A DNA stretch of 64,000 bases from Enterocloster asparagiformis (GCA_018380885.1 JAGZSY010000018.1:124001-188000), one strand, 5' to 3'; counted from the stretch's first letter, positions 1 to 8,683 are shown. Notes: generated by a model not told the origin, from the letters alone. Program-made: numbers and translations.

Positions 1-303
1 GAAAAATATAACAGAGGGGACGTGGCCATCGGCATCAGCCATTCCGGCGAGTCCTCCCAGGTGGTGGAGGCCCTGCGGATCGCCCGCGGGAAGGGCGCTA
101 CGACCATCTGTATTACCAGCTACGGGGATTCGGCCATTACCCACTGCTCGGATATGAAGTTTTTTACCACCTCCGAGACATTGCTGAACGGTGGAGACAA
201 TTCGCTGGCGCGGATCGCCCAGACCTCGATCATCAACCTGCTGTATCTGAACGTTGCGCTGAAGTATAACCGGTATCATCAGGCCGGGGAGCAGGAAAAC
301 TAA
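1..303 (+). CDS. RpiR/MurR-family regulator, C-terminal SIS domain (5' partial)
   Basis: The reading frame is open from base 1, so this is the 3' end of a gene starting outside the window. The visible ~100 residues are a SIS (sugar isomerase) fold: the segment GISHSGESSQVVEALRIA is the phosphosugar-binding loop, followed by a beta strand with TTICITSYGDS. In the RpiR/MurR family this domain sits behind an N-terminal helix-turn-helix and senses a sugar phosphate. The gene ends 25 bases before the transketolase genes, so it is probably the local regulator of the sugar operon that follows. The helix-turn-helix is not visible, so a free-standing SIS isomerase cannot be excluded. Confidence 0.8.
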   Translation, partial: EKYNRGDVAIGISHSGESSQVVEALRIARGKGATTICITSYGDSAITHCSDMKFFTTSETLLNGGDNSLARIAQTSIINLLYLNVALKYNRYHQAGEQEN

Positions 304-328
304 TAAACCGTGAGGGAAGGAGTTACAT

Positions 329-1174
329 ATGCAGAAGGAACAAAAGCGGAAGCTGGAGCTGGCCGCCGCCAGGATCAGGAAATACGGCCTGCAGGCGGTG
401 AAATGCGCAAATTCCGGCCACATCGGGGGATCGTTCTCCATTGCGGAGATTTTAGCCGTCCTCTATTTTGACAAGATGAGACTTGACCCGGAAAATCCAC
501 GCTATGAGAACCGCGACCGCCTGGTCCTGTCAAAGGGCCACTGTACGCCGGCCGCTTACGCGGCCCTTGCTATGCGGGGATTCTTCCCTCTGGAGGACCT
601 TTGCACATTCCGTAAGATCGACAGCTACCTGTCCGGGCACATGGAGATGAACGACGTGCCGGGGGTGGATATGTCCACCGGCTCCCTGGGGCAGGGATTG
701 TCGGCCGGCATCGGCATGGCGCTGGCCGCCCGGGCGGATGGCAGGGATTACCGGACCTATGTGATTTTGGGGGACGGCGAGATCGAGGAGGGACAGATCT
801 GGGAGGCGGCCATGTTTGCCGGAAACCACGGCCTGGACAATCTAGTGGCATTTGTGGATTACAACAAGCTTCAGGTGGACGGAAGCGTGGAGGAGGTCAA
901 CTCCCCCTGCCCCATCGCGGATAAATTCGAGGCCTTCAAGTGGGCGGCGCTCACCATAGACGGCAACGATGTGGAACAGGTGGAGGCGGCTTTGACGCAG
1001 GCGGAAACGATCAAGGGCCGGCCTGTCGCCATCATCGCGGACACGGTGAAGGGCAAGGGCGTATCCATCTTCGAGGGCGGCGTGAAGTGGCACGGGAACA
1101 GGCCCAACGAGGAGGAATACCGGATCGCGTTTGAAGAGCTGGATCAGAGAATCAGGGAATTGGAGGAAGCGTGA
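329..1174 (+). CDS. Transketolase, N-terminal (ThDP-binding) subunit
   Basis: 281 residues, the usual size for the N-terminal half of a split transketolase. Seen: SGHIGGSFS near residue 29, SKGH near 69, STGSLGQGLS near 117, and the thiamine-diphosphate/Mg motif GDGEIEEGQ near 148 followed by the NK of VDYNKLQVDG. The ATG has a GGAAGGAG site seven bases upstream. The stop codon overlaps the start of the C-terminal subunit, so the two halves are translationally coupled and form one active enzyme moving two-carbon ketol units between phosphosugars. Split transketolases also include specialised enzymes such as apulose-4-phosphate and sulfofructose transketolases, so the real substrate is uncertain. 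Confidence 0.92.
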   Translation: MQKEQKRKLELAAARIRKYGLQAVKCANSGHIGGSFSIAEILAVLYFDKMRLDPENPRYENRDRLVLSKGHCTPAAYAALAMRGFFPLEDLCTFRKIDSYLSGHMEMNDVPGVDMSTGSLGQGLSAGIGMALAARADGRDYRTYVILGDGEIEEGQIWEAAMFAGNHGLDNLVAFVDYNKLQVDGSVEEVNSPCPIADKFEAFKWAALTIDGNDVEQVEAALTQAETIKGRPVAIIADTVKGKGVSIFEGGVKWHGNRPNEEEYRIAFEELDQRIRELEEA

Positions 1175-2247
1175 TGGGAGAGATGATTGCCACAAGGGCG
1201 GCTTACGGCGAAGCGCTGAGGGAATTCGGCGGCCGCGAAGATATTATGGTTCTGGATGCGGATCTTTCCAGCTGCACCATGTCCTGCCGGTTTGGTGAGC
1301 GCTACCCGGAGCGGTTCTACAACGTGGGAATCGCTGAGGCCAATATGGTGGGAATCGCCGCAGGTCTTGCGGCGGCGGGCAAGAACGTGTTCTGCCATTC
1401 CTTCGCCATGTTTACGGCAGGGCGCGCTTACGATCAAATACGCAACAGCGTAGCCTACACTGGGCTAAATGTCAAGATTGTGGGCAGCCACGGCGGCCTC
1501 ACGGCGGGCGAGGACGGCGGCACCCACCAGTGCATCGAGGACCTGAGCCTGATGCGCACGGTGCCCGGCATGACGGTAATCTGCCCCTGCGATGCCAACG
1601 AAGCCCGGGAGGCGGTCAGAGCCCTGGTGGAATACAAGGGGCCCTGCTACATGCGGACCGGCCGGATCGCGGTGGAGAACATCACGCCCTCGTACCCGGA
1701 CTACCATTTTGAGATCGGAAAGGGCGTTCTGCTGAGGGACGGCTGCGACGTGACGCTGATCGCCGCGGGACTGATGGTCCAGGAGGCCGTCCGGGCGGCA
1801 AGGCTGCTGGAGGAAGAGGGCATATCGGCCAGAGTGATCGATATGCATACCATAAAACCGCTGGATGAGGATTTGGTGGTGAAGGCGGCAGCCGAGACCG
1901 GGGCCATCGTCACCGCCGAGAACCATAACTGCTACGGAGGCCTCGGCAGCGCGGTGGCCGAGGTGCTGGCCAAGAAGTGCCCGGTCCCCATGGAGATGGC
2001 GGCGGTGGACGACCGCTTCGGCCATTCGGGCAACGCGCTGGAGCTGCTGAAACGGTACGGGCTTGACGCAGAGCAGATCGCCGCAAAGGCGAGAACGGCA
2101 ATGGCGCGCGCCAAGGCGCCGGGCAGCGGGAAGGTCAATTACTCCGACGCGCCGGGCAGCGCGCAAGCCGGGCGCGCCGCCGGCCGGGAAGCCGGACACG
2201 CCGCCGGCCCGGAAGCCGCGCAAGCGTGCCCGCCCACAACGGATTAA
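1174..2247 (+). CDS. Transketolase, C-terminal subunit
   Basis: 357 residues from the ATG that overlaps the previous stop codon (TGATG); a GTG one codon upstream is an alternative. It carries the pyrimidine-binding domain with the catalytic glutamate in GIAEANMVGIAAG (near residue 55), SHGGLTAGEDGGTHQ, and the C-terminal transketolase domain with AENHNCYGGLGSAV. It pairs with the preceding subunit. The last ~40 residues are an odd low-complexity Ala/Gly/Arg/Pro tail made from imperfect GC-rich repeats, beyond where the family normally ends. The ribosome site of the next gene lies directly behind the stop, so the operon continues. Confidence 0.92.
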   Translation: MGEMIATRAAYGEALREFGGREDIMVLDADLSSCTMSCRFGERYPERFYNVGIAEANMVGIAAGLAAAGKNVFCHSFAMFTAGRAYDQIRNSVAYTGLNVKIVGSHGGLTAGEDGGTHQCIEDLSLMRTVPGMTVICPCDANEAREAVRALVEYKGPCYMRTGRIAVENITPSYPDYHFEIGKGVLLRDGCDVTLIAAGLMVQEAVRAARLLEEEGISARVIDMHTIKPLDEDLVVKAAAETGAIVTAENHNCYGGLGSAVAEVLAKKCPVPMEMAAVDDRFGHSGNALELLKRYGLDAEQIAAKARTAMARAKAPGSGKVNYSDAPGSAQAGRAAGREAGHAAGPEAAQACPPTTD

Positions 2248-2262
2248 AGGGGGAGCATGGCA

Positions 2263-3195
2263 ATGACAGTGGACATTTGGGGTATCGGGCATTGCTGCCA
2301 GGACAATATCTGCGTGGTGGAACAGTATCCCCCTGAGGACGGCTCCACCCACATCCTTGATATCGACGACTCCCAGGGCGGAGGCGCGGCGGCCACGGCC
2401 ATGGTGGCGGCTTCCAGGCTGGGGGCCGCGGCCGGGGTGATCGCCAATCTGGGGGATGACCCGGTGGGAGACCGCATTCTGGACGGGTTCGCCAGGGAGG
2501 GGGTTCACACCGGCCTGATCCGCAGGATTCCCGGAGGGCGCAGCTCCACCTCCTACGTGATGGTCAACCCGGAAAACGGCAGCCGCACCAAATTCCCTTA
2601 CCGGGATCAGCTGCCGCCTCTGGAGCTGTCGCAGGAGATTCGCGGCGCGCTGGCCGGGGCCAGGATCCTTCACCTGGACGGAACCCAGTATGAAAATGCG
2701 CTGAGGGCCGCCCGGCTGGCCAAAGAGCTGGGGCTCACCGTTTCCCTGGATGCCTGCTCCATGCAGGAAGATAATGGGAAAAACTGGGAACTCGCTTCCC
2801 TGGCCGACATATTGATTGCCAACGAGAAATATCCCCGGCGCCTGACCGGAAGGGACGGCGTGGAGGAAGCGCTGGCCGAGATGGCGGCCCGGGGCCTGGG
2901 TCCAAGGGCGCTGGCCTGCACGGCAGGGAACCGGGGGTGCTGGTATGTGAAGGACGGCAGCGTAAGGCATCTGCCTGCGTTTTCGATCCGGGCGGTGGAC
3001 ACCACCGGAGCCGGCGACACCTTCCACGGGGCGTTTCTGGCCTGCTGGCTGACCCGGCCGGAGCTGGAATACTGTATGAGGTTTGCCAGCGCGGCTGCGG
3101 CGCTCAAATGTCTGAGGCGCGGCGGGAGGGCGGGCATACCGGACCGGGCGGCCGCCGAAGCGTTTCTGGAACGCTCCGAAGAGGCGGAGCCTTAA
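2263..3195 (+). CDS. PfkB-family carbohydrate kinase
   Basis: 310 residues from the ATG at 2263; an ATG at 2257 is in frame but lies directly on the GGGGGAG ribosome site, so the later one fits better. PfkB features are clear: the glycine-rich substrate motif QGGGAAATAM near residue 38 and the ATP/anion-hole signature DTTGAGDTFHGAF near 246, whose final GD supplies the catalytic aspartate. The family phosphorylates ribose, fructose, tagatose 6-phosphate, fructose 1-phosphate and related sugars. With a transketolase, a class II aldolase and a transporter alongside, it probably makes the phosphosugar or bisphosphate that the aldolase cleaves. The specificity cannot be read from sequence. Confidence 0.88.
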   Translation: MTVDIWGIGHCCQDNICVVEQYPPEDGSTHILDIDDSQGGGAAATAMVAASRLGAAAGVIANLGDDPVGDRILDGFAREGVHTGLIRRIPGGRSSTSYVMVNPENGSRTKFPYRDQLPPLELSQEIRGALAGARILHLDGTQYENALRAARLAKELGLTVSLDACSMQEDNGKNWELASLADILIANEKYPRRLTGRDGVEEALAEMAARGLGPRALACTAGNRGCWYVKDGSVRHLPAFSIRAVDTTGAGDTFHGAFLACWLTRPELEYCMRFASAAAALKCLRRGGRAGIPDRAAAEAFLERSEEAEP

Positions 3196-3254
3196 AACGA
3201 GCTGTATTTATTTTTTATAAATATGCAATCAAAGAAAAGGAGGATATTAAGATT

Positions 3255-4382
3255 ATGAGGAAACAAGTAGCATTACTGTTGGGGGCCGTGATGACGGCGG
3301 GACTGATCACCGGCTGCGGAGGCGGAAAAGCCGCTGATCCCACCACCACCGCCGCTCCCGAGACCAAGGCTGAGTCGCAGGCGGAGGCTCCCGAGAGCAA
3401 GGAGGAGGCCACAGAGGCTGAGAGCAAGGAGGAGGCCGTGGCCGCCAGCGGGGACTTAAACATCTACACAACGGTCAGCGATCTCCAGTACAACGCCATC
3501 GTGGGAGCGTTCCAGGAGAAATATCCGGACATCAAGATCAGCTACACCCAGGCCGGAGCCGGCGAGTGCAAGACCAGAATCCAGGCCGAGGCCGACAATC
3601 CCCAGGGCGACGTGATGTTCGGCGGACTCGTGTACGCAGACACCCTTACATACGGCGATCTGTTTGAGAACTATGTGTGCAAGAACGACGACAAGATGCC
3701 CGATGAATTTAAGAACACCACCGGCGTGCTCACCTACCACGACGCGCAGATTCCCTGCCTGTGGGTGAACGACGAGCTGGAGAAAAAAGCGGGCGTCACC
3801 ATCACCGGCTATGAGGATCTGCTGAATCCTGCCTTAAAGGGCCAGGTTGCCAACGGCGATCCCACCGCCAGCTCCAGCGCATGGAATCAGCTGCAGTGCG
3901 TGCTCACCGATTTCGGCGGCTATGACAGCGACGAGGCCTGGGCCTTTATCGACAAGCTGATGGACAACATGGTGATCACCGACGGTTCCTCCGCGGTTTA
4001 CAAGGGCGTTTACAACGGCGAGTACACCGTCGGAATGACCTACGAGCCGGCCTGCGTGCAGATGCTTTCCGAGGGCGCCGAGGGCGTGCATATCGTATAC
4101 CCCAAGGAGGGCGTGACCAGCATCGCATTCGGTTCCGCGATCATCAAGAACTGTAAGAATCTGGAAAATGGCAAGCTGTTCATGGATTTCCTGGAGAGCG
4201 ACGAGTGCCAGGCGATCTACAACGAGTGCGGCGCCAGACAGGCCAACGCCAACCTGGATATCGAGAACGAGTGGCTGCCCGCGCTGAGCGAGATCAACTA
4301 CAAGGCGGCCGACACCGAGGGGCTGGCCAAGAACCAGGAAGAGATTTTAAATCACTGGATCGAGCTGTGGAAAACAAAATAG
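3255..4382 (+). CDS. ABC transporter substrate-binding lipoprotein (Fbp/Afu type)
   Basis: 375 residues from the ATG at 3255, which follows AAAAGGAGG at 3235-3243. The frame is open further upstream through the kinase gene, but that part has no ribosome site and is antisense-like noise. A lipoprotein signal peptide ends LITGC with the lipid-bearing Cys21, followed by a Thr/Ala/Glu-rich linker to about residue 70. The body begins LNIYTTVSDLQYNAIV, typical of the Fe(III)/spermidine/2-aminoethylphosphonate binding class. Some members (AfuA) bind hexose phosphates rather than iron. Placement with transketolase, kinase and aldolase favours a sugar or sugar-phosphate ligand; this is inference. Confidence 0.88.
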   Translation: MRKQVALLLGAVMTAGLITGCGGGKAADPTTTAAPETKAESQAEAPESKEEATEAESKEEAVAASGDLNIYTTVSDLQYNAIVGAFQEKYPDIKISYTQAGAGECKTRIQAEADNPQGDVMFGGLVYADTLTYGDLFENYVCKNDDKMPDEFKNTTGVLTYHDAQIPCLWVNDELEKKAGVTITGYEDLLNPALKGQVANGDPTASSSAWNQLQCVLTDFGGYDSDEAWAFIDKLMDNMVITDGSSAVYKGVYNGEYTVGMTYEPACVQMLSEGAEGVHIVYPKEGVTSIAFGSAIIKNCKNLENGKLFMDFLESDECQAIYNECGARQANANLDIENEWLPALSEINYKAADTEGLAKNQEEILNHWIELWKTK

Positions 4383-4441
4383 GATTCGCATGAGATAGAC
4401 GGTAACAGTTCATACGGCTTATCTTCCCGGCCGGGAAGGCT

Positions 4442-4488
4442 GGTGCGGAAAGCTGCCTGGGAGCAAGCCTGGCGCTGCCTTCCGCACC
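4442..4488 (+). promoter_or_regulatory. Intercistronic hairpin behind the binding-protein gene
   Basis: GGTGCGGAA at 4442-4450 pairs perfectly with TTCCGCACC at 4480-4488, with further GC pairs inside. No long T-run follows directly (only GGTTTTC), so it is more likely an mRNA-stabilising or attenuating stem than a full terminator. Such hairpins between a binding-protein gene and its ATPase/permease genes usually let the binding protein be made in excess. It is flanked by an imperfect inverted pair, GTAACAGT near 4404 and ACTGTTAC near 4508. Confidence 0.6.
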
Positions 4489-4546
4489 GGTTTTCACGCC
4501 GTCGGGACTGTTACGATAGATAAATGAATGAGGGGATAGGGGAATT

Positions 4547-5641
4547 ATGGACAAAGTGAAAATTAAAATCAGTCACGCGTTGAAACAGTATGGCAACAAT
4601 GTCATAATTCCCGACCTTTCGGTTGTGATTGAGGAGGGCGAGTTCTTCACCCTTCTGGGACCGTCTGGTTGTGGAAAGACAACATTACTGAGAATGATCG
4701 CCGGATTCAACACCATTGAGGGCGGAGACTTTTATTTCAACGACCAGAAGATCAACGATCTGGCGCCAGAAAAGCGCAACATTGGCATGGTGTTCCAGAA
4801 CTATGCGATTTTCCCGCATTTGACCGTAAAAAAGAACGTTGCCTTCGGCCTCCAGAACCGGAAACTGCCGAAGGATCAGATAGAAGAACGGACGCAGAAG
4901 TTTCTGGGTCTGATGAAAATCGAAGAATATCAGGACCGGCTTCCCGAGCGGCTTTCCGGCGGGCAGCAGCAGCGCGTGGCGCTGGCCCGCGCACTGGCCA
5001 TCGAGCCCAGCGTCCTGTTGATGGATGAACCCCTGAGCAACTTAGACGCCAAGCTCCGCGTGGAGATGCGCGAGGTGATCAAGGAAATACAGAACAAACT
5101 GGGAATCACCACCGTCTACGTGACCCACGACCAGGAGGAAGCAATGGCGGTGTCGGACCGCATCGCGGTTATGAACCAGGGCGTGATCCAGCAGATCGGA
5201 ACGCCCAAGAGCCTGTACCAGCGCCCCTCCAACCTGTTTGTGGCCACCTTTATCGGGCGCACCAACGTGATCAAGGTGGAGTCCTCCCTGAAACAGGACG
5301 GCCAGCGCGGCATCACGTTTTCCGACGGCTACTACGTGACCATGGACAGCATGGTGCGCGGCGTGGAGGATAAGACGCCTCTGACCGCCTCCATCCGCCC
5401 CGAGGAGTTTGAGATTGTCCCCGAGGATCAGGAGGGAATCGGGGCCACCGTGGAGTACAGCACCTTCCTGGGACTGAACACCCACTATTTTGTAAACCTG
5501 GATTCGGGCGAGCGCGTGGAGATCATTCAGGAGTCCAGAATCGACGATATCCTGGAGAAGGGTTCCAGAATCCGCCTGCAGGTCAAGAAGGAAAAGATCA
5601 ACCTGTTTACCGAGGACGGTTCCAAGTCACTGATGCGTTAA
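4547..5641 (+). CDS. ABC transporter ATP-binding protein (Fbp/Pot type)
   Basis: 364 residues, normal for the FbpC/PotA group with a C-terminal TOBE domain. Seen: Walker A GPSGCGKTT (38-46), Q-loop in VFQNYAIFPHL (near 84), ABC signature LSGGQQQR (135-142), Walker B LLMDEP (near 158), and H-loop VTHDQEEAM (near 192). The C-terminal third, with SIRPEEFEIV, is the regulatory OB-like part. It energises the permease encoded 15 bases downstream and serves the binding protein upstream. The start has an AGGGGAATT ribosome site. Confidence 0.93.
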   Translation: MDKVKIKISHALKQYGNNVIIPDLSVVIEEGEFFTLLGPSGCGKTTLLRMIAGFNTIEGGDFYFNDQKINDLAPEKRNIGMVFQNYAIFPHLTVKKNVAFGLQNRKLPKDQIEERTQKFLGLMKIEEYQDRLPERLSGGQQQRVALARALAIEPSVLLMDEPLSNLDAKLRVEMREVIKEIQNKLGITTVYVTHDQEEAMAVSDRIAVMNQGVIQQIGTPKSLYQRPSNLFVATFIGRTNVIKVESSLKQDGQRGITFSDGYYVTMDSMVRGVEDKTPLTASIRPEEFEIVPEDQEGIGATVEYSTFLGLNTHYFVNLDSGERVEIIQESRIDDILEKGSRIRLQVKKEKINLFTEDGSKSLMR

Positions 5642-5656
5642 GGAGAGGGCCTGTTT

Positions 5657-7315
5657 ATGAAAAAGAAACAACATATCGATATGTGGATGGGCATCAGCAT
5701 CGGGATACTTCTTCTATATATTGTATTCATGCTTTATCCACTCTTAAAAATCCTGGTGCAGTCGGTCCTGGACAATGAACAGGGCACCTTTACCATGCAG
5801 TATTTCAAGCAGTTTTTCAGCGATACCTATTATTTCTCCACGCTGTTAAACAGCTTTAAGATCGCCGTGTGCGTGACAATCGTGACTCTGGCGCTGGGCG
5901 TTCCGCTGGCCTACCTCTACAACATGTACGAGCTGAAGGGCAGAAACTTCCTGCAGGTCATGATCATCCTCTGTTCCATGTCCGCGCCCTTTATCGGCGC
6001 CTACTCCTGGATTCTGCTGCTGGGCCGCTCGGGCGTGATCACCAAGTTTTTCAGCCGCAATCTGGGGATCGAGATGCCAAGCATCTACGGCTTTAACGGA
6101 ATCCTGCTGGTGCTGGCCACCAAGCTGTTCCCGCTGGTGTTTTTGTATGTGTCGGGCGCGCTGAAAAACATTGACAACTCCCTTCTGGAGGCTTCCGCCA
6201 ACATGGGCTGCCGGGGCGTCAAACGGTTCTTCAAGGTGGTGGTGCCGCTGTGCATGCCCTCCATTCTGGCCGCGGCCCTGATGGTATTCATGCGGGCTCT
6301 GGCCGATTTCGGCACGCCGCTTTTGATCGGCGAGGGCTACCGCACCTTCCCGGTGGAAATCTACAAGCAGTACGTGGGCGAGACCTCGGTGAACCACAAC
6401 TTTGCGGCCGCAGTCAGCGTGATCGCCATTATCATCACAGCCGTCGTGTTCCTGATCCAGAAAATGCTGTCCAACCACTACAGCTTTACCATGAATGCGC
6501 TGCACCCCATAGAGCGCAAGAAGGCCCACCCGGTGCTCAGCTTTTTTGCCCACTTTTACGCCTACGGCCTGGTGGCGGTCTCCTTCCTGCCTCAGTTTTA
6601 CCTGATTTACTGCTCGTTCCGCAACACCTCCAAGACGGGCAATATGTTCAAACCCGGCTATTCCCTGATGAGCTACCGCCAGATTTTTGAGACCATGGGC
6701 GACGCGGTGAAAAATACCATCGTCATCTGCGGCAGCGCGCTGGTGCTCATCATCCTGCTGGCGGTTCTGATCGCATACCTGGTGGTGCGCAGAAGAAACC
6801 ATGTGAACAACATCATCGACACGCTGTCCATGCTGCCCTACATCATCCCCGGTTCCGTTGTCGGTATCGCGCTGGTTATGGGCTTTAGCAAGGGGCCGCT
6901 GGTGCTGACCGGCACCGCGGCGATCATGGTGGTGTCCATGTGCATCCGCAGAATCCCCTACACCATCCGCAGCAGCGTGGCGATTCTGCAGCAGATACCG
7001 ATCACGGTGGAGGAGGCGTCGGCCAGCCTGGGCGCGTCCAAGTTTAAGACGTTCTGGAAGGTCACGACCCCCATGATGGTAAACGGCATCATGTCCGGCG
7101 CCATTTTGAGCTGGGTGACCCTGATCACGGAATTGTCCTCGTCCATTATCCTGTACAGCTCCAAAACCATCACCCTGAACCTGGGCGTTTACATCATGGT
7201 ATCCAGGGGCACGGACGGAAAGGCATGCGCCATCTCCACCATTCTGACGGTGATGACCATTATTTCCCTGATATTGGTTACCAAGCTTTCGAAAGGAAGA
7301 GAAATTACGCTGTAA
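5657..7315 (+). CDS. ABC transporter permease, two fused membrane domains (FbpB type)
   Basis: 552 residues with about twelve hydrophobic segments arranged as two homologous six-helix permease domains, the arrangement typical of FbpB/AfuB. Each half has its EAA-like ATPase-contact loop: NSLLEASANMG near residue 175 and VEEASASLGASKFKTF near 452. One polypeptide thus supplies the whole translocation channel for the two ATPase copies. It follows the ATPase gene by 15 bases and precedes the aldolase by 37, so all appear to be one transcript. The substrate is unknown; a sugar phosphate is suggested by the neighbours. Confidence 0.92.
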   Translation: MKKKQHIDMWMGISIGILLLYIVFMLYPLLKILVQSVLDNEQGTFTMQYFKQFFSDTYYFSTLLNSFKIAVCVTIVTLALGVPLAYLYNMYELKGRNFLQVMIILCSMSAPFIGAYSWILLLGRSGVITKFFSRNLGIEMPSIYGFNGILLVLATKLFPLVFLYVSGALKNIDNSLLEASANMGCRGVKRFFKVVVPLCMPSILAAALMVFMRALADFGTPLLIGEGYRTFPVEIYKQYVGETSVNHNFAAAVSVIAIIITAVVFLIQKMLSNHYSFTMNALHPIERKKAHPVLSFFAHFYAYGLVAVSFLPQFYLIYCSFRNTSKTGNMFKPGYSLMSYRQIFETMGDAVKNTIVICGSALVLIILLAVLIAYLVVRRRNHVNNIIDTLSMLPYIIPGSVVGIALVMGFSKGPLVLTGTAAIMVVSMCIRRIPYTIRSSVAILQQIPITVEEASASLGASKFKTFWKVTTPMMVNGIMSGAILSWVTLITELSSSIILYSSKTITLNLGVYIMVSRGTDGKACAISTILTVMTIISLILVTKLSKGREITL

Positions 7316-7352
7316 ACCTGCAGTGGAAAAAATATAAAAGGAGAGTAGTATC

Positions 7353-8219
7353 ATGAGATTAGTAAATGCGAAGGAAATGCTTCGGAAAGCCAAAGAAGGC
7401 CACTATGCGGTGGGCCACTTTAACCTGAACAATATGGAGTCGGTCAGAGCCTTTTTGCTGGCGGCCCAGGAAACCAATTCCCCCATCATCCTCGGCGTTT
7501 CCGGGGGCACGGCCAAATACATGGGCGGCTACAGGACGATCACGGACATGGTTGAGGATTTCATGGAATACCTGGACATCACGGTTCCGGTAGCCCTGCA
7601 CGTGGATCACGGCAAATATGAGGAGGCGCTGGATGCGCTGGAGGGCGGCTTCAGCTCCGTGATGTTCGACGGCTCCAAGCTGCCCATCGCAGAGAACCTG
7701 GAAAAGACCCGCCATATCGTGGAGCTCTGCCGGGAGAAGGGCGTGTCGGTGGAGGCCGAGGTGGGCTGCATCGGCGGCCAGGAGGACGGCCACGTGGCCA
7801 TGGGCGAGTGCGCGGACCCGGCGGAGTGCGGGCAGATCGCCAAGCTGGGCATCGACATGCTGGCCGCCGGCATCGGCAACATCCACGGCAAGTACCCGGC
7901 GGACTGGAAGGGCCTGAACTTCCAGGTGCTGGCTGAAATCCAGAAGGCGGCGGGGGACATTCCGCTGGTGCTTCACGGCGGCTCCGGAATTCCGGACGAC
8001 ATGGTCCGCCAGGCTATTTCCCTGGGCGTCTGCAAGGTCAATGTGAACACCGAGTGCCAGATCGCCTTTACGGAGGCCACCCGCAAGTTTATCGAGGACG
8101 GCAGGGACCTTCAGGGCAACGGCTTCACCCCCAGGGCGCTGCTGGCCGACGGCCTGGTGGCGACCAAGGAAAAATGCATTGAGAAAATGACGCTGTTCGG
8201 AAGTCTGGGAAAGGCTTGA
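7353..8219 (+). CDS. Class II ketose-bisphosphate aldolase
   Basis: 288 residues, the size of the Fba/GatY/KbaY group. Zinc-site motifs are present: HVDHGKYEEAL near residue 82, the acidic EAEVG segment near 135, GNIHGKYP near 174 and VLHGGSG near 208; NVNTECQIAF matches the phosphate-binding loop. The enzyme reversibly cleaves ketose 1,6-bisphosphates to dihydroxyacetone phosphate and an aldehyde. As last gene of the operon it would split the product of the PfkB kinase. Fructose, tagatose or an unusual ketose bisphosphate are all possible. A promoter for the next unit overlaps its stop codon. Confidence 0.93.
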   Translation: MRLVNAKEMLRKAKEGHYAVGHFNLNNMESVRAFLLAAQETNSPIILGVSGGTAKYMGGYRTITDMVEDFMEYLDITVPVALHVDHGKYEEALDALEGGFSSVMFDGSKLPIAENLEKTRHIVELCREKGVSVEAEVGCIGGQEDGHVAMGECADPAECGQIAKLGIDMLAAGIGNIHGKYPADWKGLNFQVLAEIQKAAGDIPLVLHGGSGIPDDMVRQAISLGVCKVNVNTECQIAFTEATRKFIEDGRDLQGNGFTPRALLADGLVATKEKCIEKMTLFGSLGKA

Positions 8220-8244
8220 CATCCGGTCCATTTTGTGCTAAAAA
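8216..8244 (+). promoter_or_regulatory. Probable promoter of the T-box transcript
   Basis: A perfect TTGACA at 8216-8221, overlapping the aldolase stop codon, is followed after 17 bases by TAAAAA at 8239-8244 (four of six to the -10 consensus). It lies just upstream of the T-box leader and is well placed to start it. Confidence 0.55.
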
Positions 8245-8284
8245 CTATAGATAACAGACATCTGCATATCAGAACATAAGAAAG

Positions 8285-8581
8285 GCTATGAAGAGAAAGA
8301 GTAGCGGTCAGGAAGCCATACAGAAAGCAGCCGGTTGATGAGAGGCGCATGGATATGGACGGTGAATACATCTCGGAGCTGCGCACCCAACGGAACGGAG
8401 GTATTTTCCGGACCAAGTAGGCTGCGACGGAGGGACACCCCGTAACCGCGTGTCAGGGTATCGTTTCAGGCAACACGGAGCCGTACCTGCTGAGGCTGTC
8501 GGCGCGAGCCGGCCGCGAACGAAAGGTGGTAACACGAGATCAGGTCTCGTCCTTTTGGAAACAAAGGGGCGGGACTTTTTT
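8285..8581 (+). promoter_or_regulatory. T-box leader (tRNA-sensing riboswitch), probably Tyr-specific
   Basis: Stem I begins with the GA/AGTA element GAGAAAGAGTAG near 8293. The specifier side reads GGTGAATACATCTCGGAG (8361-8378), placing TAC (Tyr) at 8367-8369; ATC in the next triplet is the alternative. The T-box bulge is AAAGGTGGTAACACGAGA with TGGT at 8527-8530, complementary to an ACCA tRNA end, as expected for tRNA-Tyr. ACGAGA (8534-8539) can pair with TCTCGT (8545-8550) to form the antiterminator. The competing terminator is a 14-bp stem (8544-8575) capped by GAAA and followed by six T. Uncharged tRNA should therefore turn on the gene at 8684. Confidence 0.88.
8544..8581 (+). terminator. 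T-box terminator
   Basis: GTCTCGTCCTTTTG pairs with CAAAGGGGCGGGAC (several G-T pairs) around a GAAA tetraloop and is followed by TTTTTT. The 5' arm shares TCTCGT with the antiterminator, giving the mutually exclusive switch. Confidence 0.88.
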
Positions 8582-8613
8582 GATGCAATGGCCCCCGGGA
8601 CATTGCGTTATCA
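8581..8613 (+). other. Second hairpin between T-box and S4 gene
   Basis: TGATGCAATG at 8581 can pair with CATTGCGTTATCA at 8601-8613 around a GC-rich loop, with a three-base bulge. No T-run follows. Role unknown; it lies in the leader ahead of the S4-domain gene. Confidence 0.35.
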
Positions 8614-8683
8614 GAGGTAGCAAATGTTTCTTATGATGGTTGCAGGGCCGATACCAACACAAAATTGAGAGGGAGAGATCGCG

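Noticed and set aside
1465..3027. Long minus-strand open frame (520 codons) opposite the transketolase and kinase genes
   Set aside because: No ribosome site, low-complexity composition, and it is antisense to well-recognised genes; GC-rich third positions keep the opposite frame open.
2937..3254. Upstream extension of the binding-protein gene
   Set aside because: It overlaps the kinase gene in another frame; the real start at 3255 has a ribosome site and gives a proper lipoprotein signal.
5846..7393. 515-codon minus-strand frame opposite the permease
   Set aside because: His/Gln/Arg-rich sequence typical of antisense translation of a membrane protein; no family features.
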